This document shows positions 57,250 through 64,000 of a stretch of 64,000 nucleotides of DNA, piece after piece. How positions within the stretch are numbered: the stretch's first letter is position 1; the number at the start of each line of letters is the position of its first letter. Source of the DNA: Wolfiporia cocos (Eukaryota > Basidiomycota > Agaricomycetes > Polyporales > Phaeolaceae); assembly GCA_029448655.1 (NCBI GenBank), contig JACCLO010000001.1, positions 1,612,001-1,676,000 on the forward strand, in the 5' to 3' direction. The position numbers and the translations under genes were made by a program. The notes below the pieces were generated by a model, which had not been told where the DNA came from, searched no databases, and saw nothing but the letters and a program-made list of their open reading frames with translations.

Positions 57250-58310
57250 TCTCCTCGTGCGCTCGCTCTTCTTCACGCCGCGTGCTCTGCTCTAGGTCGC
57301 GCATGACAACGACTGCACGAACTATTCTAGTCATGACATACACACCCGCGCTGCCCGGCGCCATTTTCGCCGCGGCGCATCTAGTTGACACAACACACCT
57401 CATGACGGGACACTCGGGTTCTGTTCGACACTGACACGTCACACGGACCGTGCACGCATCCCCATTTGCATTTGACCTGTCTGCCACGGGCCTGCGCGGC
57501 CGTGCTATCAGCGCACACCGCGCGGCGCCCGCTGCGCTCCACTCTGCCTGCTGGCGCCTGACGTCCTTGCCGCAGCTCGGGTGCGGCGGTGCGCGGCCGG
57601 TGCGCCTGTTGTACATAGTATGTACTATCAATCGGAAGCATTGTAAACCTCTTGGCAACCCGTGTGCTTGCACGTACATACACAGCTAGCGCATCGCGCT
57701 GATAGGAATGCATTGCGGCGCGCTTGTCCGCTTCGGGCGTGCGCTCTCGCGCGGGTGTGATGAGCAGGCTCGCGCGGGCTGCCGGCGGACGCGCAGCGAC
57801 GCCTGGGCGCAGAACGGGGCGTTGGCCCACAGCGGGCCGTCATGTGAGCGACGCGCGGGGGCCTCGCTGCGATCGACCCGACGTGCGGGGCGGACTGAAT
57901 TGTGGGCTGGGCGTGCAGCGGGAGCCCGGCGAGGCGGTCCCCAGGCTATCTGCATTAAGCCTTAGACTCAGGGTGCGCGCCGGCACGCGGGCGCTGCGCG
58001 TATCGAGCGATCGGAGCAGCAGGCTGCAGGCGGGCCCTGCCCGCTCGCTCGATGGAGGAAGGCGCGGCGCGGCGTGACGCGGCACGCGCTGATTGACGGA
58101 CCCTGAGCGCGCGCGGCATCGCTGCGGTGCGTGCAATTGAGTGCACTATTGAAGGGTGCGCGCGGTGCATTTGTATTCAGACGCACGCACGCACGCGTAC
58201 CTGCATTCAGATCCAGACGTCTCGCGAGGAAGAGGACCCTGGATGAACCTTGCTCGACGTGCTGCTCGGGCCCCCGCCGGCGGTGCCTTGCCTTGGGCAT
58301 CCTTGGCTAT
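57250..58310. other. GC-rich intergenic region after WOPR C
   Basis: Second GC-rich stretch (mainly 57450-58150), with composition like that upstream of WOPR C. Frames on all strands are compositional. An (ACGC)n microsatellite lies at 58181-58197. Confidence 0.45.
58181..58197. repeat. (ACGC)4 microsatellite
   Basis: Four uninterrupted ACGC units. Confidence 0.85.
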
Positions 58311-59299
58311 TCACGTCGGGTGAGCTAAAGCGGCCGCATCTGCTAGTCTGAATTCGGGCGGGCCGCCGCGCCGCCCCTGGCGATTAATGGGGGTGGACCC
58401 ATCCACCCCCACAGTGCATGCCGTGGCCACGCTTGGGGCGCAGCGGATGTCTGCCGTCGTGTCATCGCGCATTCTGGTGTAGGGGCGCAGACGAGGGTAG
58501 GATGTGAAGAGATTTCCCCATATACCATGCAGATTATGTAAGTGCTCAAGACATGACGTAACGGGTTGTCCTGAACAATATACAGGACGGGACTCACGGC
58601 ATATGCGCCTAACCACAGCCCTCCAGGTGTCTGTCAAGGATAGATATGTTTTCTGACAGTTCCTCCACGGAACAGAAAATCCTATGCAAATCCTCGACAG
58701 ACGTGCTGTATTTCCGCCGAATCCAATATTGCCTGTCCGATTGTGCTGTAGTCCGGGCGCCTCAGAAACGGAATCTATGACAAGGTTAAGGTTCCGAGGT
58801 TCAGTCTTACATCCTGACGAGGATATTCCCTCGTCTGGATCTGGTCTCAAACAGTCTGGGCGGAACCTGCCTGTAGGGAGTGCCTCGTATGCCGGCGGCT
58901 GAATCGGGCCGGTCGGTAACCTCGTGGCACAAAGACGAGGCCTGCCAAATCGGGTTGATGACTTCGGATTGCCACATTGCACGGGCGTCCAGCGCGGTGC
59001 CACTTGCGCGTAGCATTCACGTCGGCCCTCGCCTATCCGGCGTACATCCGCTCACACCCCAGATCTGTATCATTAATTCATTTCAGACCTTCAATTCATT
59101 TCATCCAGTGTCCAATCAAGGCTGAACGCTCTCGCGGTTGAGAGGGATCATTGATTACAGAGCACACCCGCCCATTGCTCCGACTCCTCGGGCGTCGGCA
59201 ATATGTACGCTCTGCGCTTTGTCAGGCGCGACCTCGGCTGATCGCACTAGTAGACGCAAATTCGGCTGACCACACTGTCAGAGCTTGCATCCGACCCTG
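58311..59299. other. intergenic; perfect hairpin at 58388-58411
   Basis: Contains a minus-strand frame of 230 codons without motif, splice pattern or family likeness. A perfect 10-bp stem with a 4-base loop (TGGGGGTGGA, CCCA, TCCACCCCCA) lies at 58388-58411. The F-box gene promoter should be at the right end. Confidence 0.4.
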
Positions 59300-60868
59300 A
59301 TGTGCACGCCCGACTCGGGAGGCGTCGCGCGACCGCGCACCGACCACACGAGCCTCCCGCCCGAGCTGTGGATTGAGATATTCCGCTATGCAACGTATGT
59401 GCCCCGCGTGCGCGGACTCAGCCCGGGCGACCCCTTCGAGCCGCAACGGCCGTCCAACTATGCGTGGGGCGTGAACACGCCCGTGTCCTCGCTCGCCACG
59501 AAGCGCAGCCTTGTGCTCGTGTGTCGCGCCTGGCGCAGGCTCGCCACAGAGCTGCTCTATGAGCACGTCGTGATCAGCAGCCGGCGGCGCGCGAACCTCC
59601 TCGTACGGACTCTGCATGAAAGCGACCAGCGCGCGGCGCGCGGGTGCGCCCCCAGCGCGGACGGCGAGGTGCCCCGCGGCCACGCGCAGTGGGTGCGCCA
59701 TGTCGAGATCCGCGACTGCGCGCGCACGTCAAAGACGGTCTCCTTCTGGCAGGCGGTGGCCGCCATCCTCGCGCGGCTCCCAAACCTGCACGTCCTGAGC
59801 GGGATTTGGGAGCGCCCGCTCGCGCAGAACCTGCTGGACATGTTCTCGCGCTACCTCGGGGGCTCAATCCGCAGACTGTACTGGGAGGAGGGACTCATCC
59901 CCGAGGGCGGTGCGTCGCTGCTTACCGCTGCGTTTCTGCCCAAATACCAATCGCTGCGCGTGCTCGACGTGCGCAAGCTGCGCCTCCAGGACCCGGACAG
60001 CTTCCCCGTCGGTGCCGCGGCGCATGTCGCGCTGCCAGCCGTGGTCGATCTCCTCATCCCGACCTGCCCCGCGCTCCTGCGCTTCGCGGCGGAGCTCGCT
60101 CTCCCGCGCCTGCGCCGCCTCGTGCTCGACGCTGCAAATGTCGCACGCAGCGGCGACGCGGCCGTCCTCCGTGGCCTCGACGCGCTCCTCCGCGCGCACG
60201 GACCCAAGGTCGCGACACTCGAGCTCCTCCCGATGACCTCGCTCTCCGAGGCGCCGTCCCCGATCAGCATCACGACGTTCCTGCAGCCGGACGTCTGTCC
60301 GTCGCTCACGGCGCTCGTCTTCGACGCGCGCGAGAAGCTCTTGAGTGCGTCGTCCCCCTGGACCACGTCCCCCCCGCGCAAGGGATCGTCCCCGCCCGCG
60401 TCCTCGCCCGCGCCACCGCGCACGCCGAGTCCCCCGCGCGCCCGCGGGGTCTCGCCCATCCCTGAGCCCCCAGTGCTGTCCGAGCCGCACCCTTCGCTGC
60501 GGCGGGTCGGCATCCGCGGCATGGGCATCTCGCGCCTGTACCCAAATCGCCCGACACATGCACAGGCGCATCTGCATGCGTTCCTCACGCACCGCACGCT
60601 CTTTCCTGCGCTTGAGACCGTGCGGACGCTGGGGCTGCTCGTCGACGCGAGCACAGACCTGCTCGCGCGTGATATCTTTATCTGGTGGACAGAGAAGTTC
60701 GAGGAGCAGGGCCTCGACTTGCAGGACGGCGAGGGCGTCGTGTGGCTCTATACTGATTCGATGGACGGCCAGGAGCCGGCCGCGGCGGAGGAGCAGCTAG
60801 TTGCATCAAATCACACTGAATTGGTGCACAAGAGCGATCCACGCGAGCTCAATGCTGCGAAGACGTGA
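59300..60868 (+). CDS. F-box protein
   Basis: Intronless gene of 522 residues. The N-terminal F-box is TSLPPELWIEIFRYATYVP, continued after a loop by LVLVCRAWRRLATELLYEHV, the usual end of the motif in mushroom F-box proteins. By family knowledge the F-box binds Skp1 in SCF ubiquitin ligases. The rest is a degenerate Leu-rich array (LRVLDVRKLRLQDP, LPRLRRLVLDAANVA, VATLELLPMTSL) that would select the target. It is interrupted by a Ser/Pro-rich loop (TSPPRKGSSPPASSPAPPRT) and ends in a polar tail. The ATG at 59300 (MCTPDSGGV) is the first in frame. Agaricomycetes carry very large families of such proteins, so a specific role cannot be given. The high GC of the gene matches the region. Confidence 0.85.
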   Translation: MCTPDSGGVARPRTDHTSLPPELWIEIFRYATYVPRVRGLSPGDPFEPQRPSNYAWGVNTPVSSLATKRSLVLVCRAWRRLATELLYEHVVISSRRRANLLVRTLHESDQRAARGCAPSADGEVPRGHAQWVRHVEIRDCARTSKTVSFWQAVAAILARLPNLHVLSGIWERPLAQNLLDMFSRYLGGSIRRLYWEEGLIPEGGASLLTAAFLPKYQSLRVLDVRKLRLQDPDSFPVGAAAHVALPAVVDLLIPTCPALLRFAAELALPRLRRLVLDAANVARSGDAAVLRGLDALLRAHGPKVATLELLPMTSLSEAPSPISITTFLQPDVCPSLTALVFDAREKLLSASSPWTTSPPRKGSSPPASSPAPPRTPSPPRARGVSPIPEPPVLSEPHPSLRRVGIRGMGISRLYPNRPTHAQAHLHAFLTHRTLFPALETVRTLGLLVDASTDLLARDIFIWWTEKFEEQGLDLQDGEGVVWLYTDSMDGQEPAAAEEQLVASNHTELVHKSDPRELNAAKT

Positions 60869-61338
60869 GAATGATGTGAGTAAGAATTTGAGAACGAGAG
60901 AAGCATCGGACGACTATTTAGATACGGATCAGGCCAAGTAACTCGCTGGATTGTAGATTGAATGACATTCGGAATGTATTGTACACATGCTCTGAAATTG
61001 TAAATCGTATCCTTTGAAAAAGCTCGCGCGGTATTCTGTCGGACAGTCACCTGTGTATGCGCGCAAAGTATGTATTGGTTTTCGACGATGGCTAGATTAC
61101 ATAATGCTAAATTCATGCGGAAAGAAGATCGTTGTATAGGTGGCATGTTGCGGTGTGGACTGTATGCAAGTAATTTTCTCATTCTAACAGCGAGTGTGAC
61201 TTAGATAAATAAACAATCATGTGTGGGGGCAGTGGTGTGGGATTGTGTGGGAACGACCGAGGCGATCGTGGCAAAAGGAAAGGAAGCAAGCATTATGAGA
61301 AAGGGAAGAAGTCCGACATAAGAACCGAGATCCGGCGA
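60869..61338. other. intergenic between convergent genes
   Basis: 470 AT-richer bases between the F-box gene and the TFIIA gene, probably the two 3' untranslated regions. Confidence 0.5.
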
Positions 61339-62481
61339 CTACCACTCGAATTCGCTGTGGAATGTTTAGACACCACTATAATGCGGAACAGCACCAGACG
61401 TAACGTACCCTGTGCATTTCGCGAAGAGATAATCCTTGCCGCCAATGTGGATCATGCCGTCCTTGAGTATGCACTTCCATTTGTTCTTTACTCGGGCCAC
61501 CTAGACCAGGGTGAGTCGACACGCCAAGCATATTACGGTAAGATGTCCCATGCGCGTACCTTGTCATATGTGCAGAAGACGATATCGGTGTCTGCAGCAG
61601 CACCTTCGTTGGTGTCCGGATCATTGTCAGAGTCTGAATCATCAAGGTCGCTATTTATGGCCTCCTCATCGTCGACCTTGGTCGCGGTCGAACTCTGCGC
61701 AGGCTGAGGTAATGATGGGTGAGAAGAACGAGGTGCGTAGCTAGGTGGCGGCGATGGCGAATCGTCCGAAGTTGACGATGGCCCATCCACCTGTGGTATC
61801 CGCGCCTGCGTTTGTGCATGCTGCTGCGGTGGATAGCGGGCGGTAGAAGGCGGTGGAGCAGGCATGGCGCTCTGCGGACGACCGACCATGGATTGCGGGT
61901 GGACGTAAGGCTGCCGCGGCGTGATTTGCGGGCCCGACAGCTGTGGCGCCATTGAATAAGGAGATATTGGCTGGTTTAGCACGTAACGAGACGGTTCAAC
62001 AGGCTCAGATTTGATTTGCGGGCCAGGCGGCGGCTGCGGCTGAGCAACTTGCTGGGGGTGGACATGGGGCGGGGGTGGCTGAGCGTAGTGCGGAGGGGGG
62101 TAGTGTGAGCCATGCATGTGAGCATGAGTGTGGGCATGCATGGGGTGAGGGGGATACGGCGGGTGGTTAGAATGCGGGTTGGACTGAGCGGGCTCGGGAG
62201 CCGGCTCGAAGTTAGCGACACGGGACTCTATAACCTTGCGCTCCCATTTCTGCGGACAATGTAGCGAGCCGTCAACGACAAGCAAGCGGTATACTCACTG
62301 CTTGAAGCTCAGCCAGGACATCCTCGCCGACACCGTATTCCTCAAAGTCGGCCTTCATGTTCGAAATCACATCGTCGATGATGGCGCGGTAGATGGTGGG
62401 CTCATCGACGAGCCAATGTTACTCATGGTTCTACTACGGACATATTTGCGGTGAGCAGCTCACCACTATTTTATTCGACAT
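61339..62481 (-). CDS. TOA1: TFIIA large subunit (TOA1)
   Basis: Alpha/beta subunit of general transcription factor TFIIA, which stabilises TBP on the TATA box. Five exons (62481-62464, 62400-62299, 62249-61560, 61500-61409, 61354-61339) give 305 residues. The N-terminal four-helix-bundle part reads MSNKIVPTIYRAIIDDVISN, ADFEEYGVGEDVLAELQ, KWERKVIESRVANFEP. The long middle is disordered, rich in Pro, His and Gln (PHPMHAHTHAHMHGSHYPPP), then acidic (DSDSDNDPDTNEGAA). The C-terminal beta-barrel reads FCTYDKVARVKNKWKCILKD, GMIHIGGKDYLFAKCTGEFE and a final W. The first coding exon is 18 nt and the last 16 nt, so automatic gene finders may miss both ends. The length is normal for fungi. Confidence 0.95.
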
Positions 62482-62868
62482 GGCTGAAACGCGCGGCTCC
62501 CGGGACCGTCGACAACAACGAGCTCAAAGGGGCGGGGCGTGGTGGAAGTAGGAGGTGAGAGGTTTGCATTTATACAAGGTTGCGATAGGTGGAAGGGTTT
62601 CCGCTCCGCTCTGAACTCCGACGGGTTTAGACGCTTTCCCACGCACGGGCCAATGCACTATGACGCTTGACGGTACCATGTGCTGTGGTGTGGCTCTAAT
62701 GAACAGCAGGTTTGTGGCTCAGTGCACTGCTCCATTGAACGGCTGTTTGAAAGTATTTCAAAGCGCAGCTGAGATAAGATATCAAGTGGCTAAAGTCTGT
62801 GGAGATGCCCCTCTTCCGCACCTTAGGGACGTGGTGCCTCTCACTGACGTCGTCGGCATAAAAGAGCT
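62482..62868. other. divergent promoter interval
   Basis: Upstream of both the TFIIA gene (minus) and the small coiled-coil gene (plus). A 70-codon plus frame here has no support. Confidence 0.45.
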
Positions 62869-62875
62869 ATAAATC
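62869..62875 (+). promoter_or_regulatory. TATA box of small coiled-coil gene
   Basis: TATAAAT, 121 bases before the ATG at 62996. Confidence 0.5.
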
Positions 62876-62995
62876 TGTTGCGCTGAAGATCAATCGCAAG
62901 ACCGAAATCCACCAATAGATACCCGTTCAACAATATAGTCAAGGTATGCACCTTGAATCTACTGAGACTGTGGCTTATACATCATTCAGCTGGTC

Positions 62996-63495
62996 ATGCC
63001 GCTCTTCCGTTCATCCTCGCCCGAGCACCAGGCAGCCCCTCCCCCACAAGAGCAGAACGTATCGCGCAGTCGCAGCATCTTCTCTCGCCGATCTCACAGC
63101 CCAGACTATGCACCGTCAACGACCGATTCTACGCGTGCCAATAGCACTCGTTCTGGAGGAGGACTCTTCGGTCGTCGTCGTTCTTCGTCCTCCGATGAAG
63201 ACTACAATGGCATTAGAAGGGATCCCTCCATCCTGAATGCTCGTCAGAAAGTCACCGACGCCGAAGCTGCTGAGCGCGAAGCCGACAGGGCTCTCATGCA
63301 GGCCCGGGCCGCAGTACGCAGTGCTCGGGAACATGTGCGCATCCTGGAGAGAGAATCATTGGAGGAGTATGCCGATTATAATGTCTTTGATTCGTGGTGG
63401 CTCATCATTTCTTCAGAACGAGGCGCGCGAAGGCTAAACAGTCAGAGGCCAAGAACGTCAGCAAGAGCGCCCGAGCTCTAGGACGACACGGGTGA
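62996..63495 (+). CDS. small basic coiled-coil protein, unknown
   Basis: Two exons (62996-63366, 63417-63495) give 149 residues. I do not recognise a named family. The N-terminus MPLFRSSSPEHQAAPPPQEQ is followed by Arg/Ser-rich low complexity (SRSRSIFSRRSHSPDY, GLFGRRRSSSSDEDYNGIRR). A charged helix comes next (ARQKVTDAEAAEREADRALM, ARAAVRSAREHVRILERE) with regular Ala/Leu spacing that predicts a coiled coil. The second exon is a basic tail, TRRAKAKQSEAKNVSKSARA then LGRHG. The intron (GTATGC..TTCAG, 50 nt) must be removed: reading through gives an unlike tail ending in APEL. There is no signal peptide or membrane segment. A TATA box sits upstream. Confidence 0.7.
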
Positions 63496-64000
63496 AGTTT
63501 GCTCACGGGGAACGCATTCCCGCCATTTTCTGTTGATACCCACTTGTTTCTTTGGAATATCTTACAACGCTTGTAGTCCTCCTATGTTCGTTGGAGTGAA
63601 CATAGCCGTTATATTCGATCATGCCATAGTAATTTATCGTGCATGCAAATTCGCTGAAGCCGTTTCAGCGCTTATTCTAACTCACTGACACGTGATTCGT
63701 GACGCTTCATGTACCGGGCGTCTAATGGAGGCTGCCAATCTGCTTTCATGGTGCGCTCACGAGGCTGATCCGCTCAACGAAACAATGCCATTGGCTCCGG
63801 ACATCCTCTCTGATTCCACCAATTGCAAGGGAATTCTCAGCAAACCAGAAAGGCTAGATGGCAAGCATAATTCTGCGTGTGCCGCCTCAGCTGTCCTTCG
63901 TCCATGGTCGCCCACCGCGCGCTGCGAGTTCATGATATTCTCGTCGATATTTTCGAACATTTTCTTCCACACCAGCACTCACTGGACTCGGCGAAGCAGA
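63496..64000. other. window end, no firm gene
   Basis: A minus-strand frame of 73 codons (63978-63757) could be the 3' end of a gene running in from beyond the window, but it has no recognisable motif. Confidence 0.35.

Noticed and set aside
58311..59003. Minus-strand open frame of 230 codons
   Set aside because: No family likeness, no promoter or splice evidence, and it crosses a hairpin; composition alone can explain it. Strand-specific RNA would change this view.
63757..63978. Minus-strand 73-codon frame at the window end, considered as an F-box gene tail
   Set aside because: No F-box or other motif is visible and the start lies at the window edge; more flanking sequence would be required to judge.

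Overview
The window is fungal nuclear DNA, most likely from an agaricomycete (basidiomycete). The genes are split by many short introns, mostly about 45-90 nt with GT..AG ends. The families are typical of mushrooms: Gti1/Pac2 (WOPR) regulators, an S28 peptidase, a CYS3/MetR-like bZIP, PPG1 phosphatase, CWC24, TFIIA large subunit, GLTP and F-box. No tRNA, rRNA, CRISPR or prokaryotic feature was seen. Exon models were made by eye from frame continuity, splice signals and family motifs. Where I give a protein length, the exon lengths sum to an intact frame.

Layout. 0.3-4 kb: an unrecognised small gene (minus) and a secreted S28 serine carboxypeptidase (plus). 4-8.4 kb: gene-poor. 8.4-15.4 kb: a SET-domain protein methyltransferase (minus), a membrane-anchored CRAL-TRIO protein (plus), an unrecognised exon pair (minus) and PPG1 (minus). 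17.2-21.4 kb: a C2H2 zinc-finger regulator (plus) and the splicing factor CWC24 (minus). 22-26 kb: a repeat zone with a broken transposon-like gene, a long hairpin, a second copy of the hairpin's left half, a TATA/hairpin block and a 20-bp minisatellite. 26-29.7 kb: nothing supported. 29.9-33.3 kb: a sulfur-type bZIP factor and a LysM protein. 33.3-43.5 kb: gene-poor apart from the first WOPR gene. 43.6-48.6 kb: GLTP, free-methionine-R-sulfoxide reductase and cysteinyl-tRNA synthetase. 52.7-57.3 kb: a tandem pair of WOPR genes set in GC-rich intergenic DNA. 59.3-63.5 kb: an F-box protein, TFIIA large subunit (minus) and a small coiled-coil protein.

The most interesting element is the set of three WOPR transcription-factor paralogues within 19 kb. 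They share three intron positions and phases and a C-terminal motif outside the DNA-binding domain. Other points are three introns whose length is a multiple of three and which lack stops (PPG1, GLTP, the second WOPR gene), and a possible upstream ORF before the bZIP gene. Sulfur-amino-acid functions (bZIP regulator, fRMsr, cysteinyl-tRNA synthetase) lie within 20 kb, but nothing shows this is more than chance. I found no clear metabolic cluster or new enzyme system.
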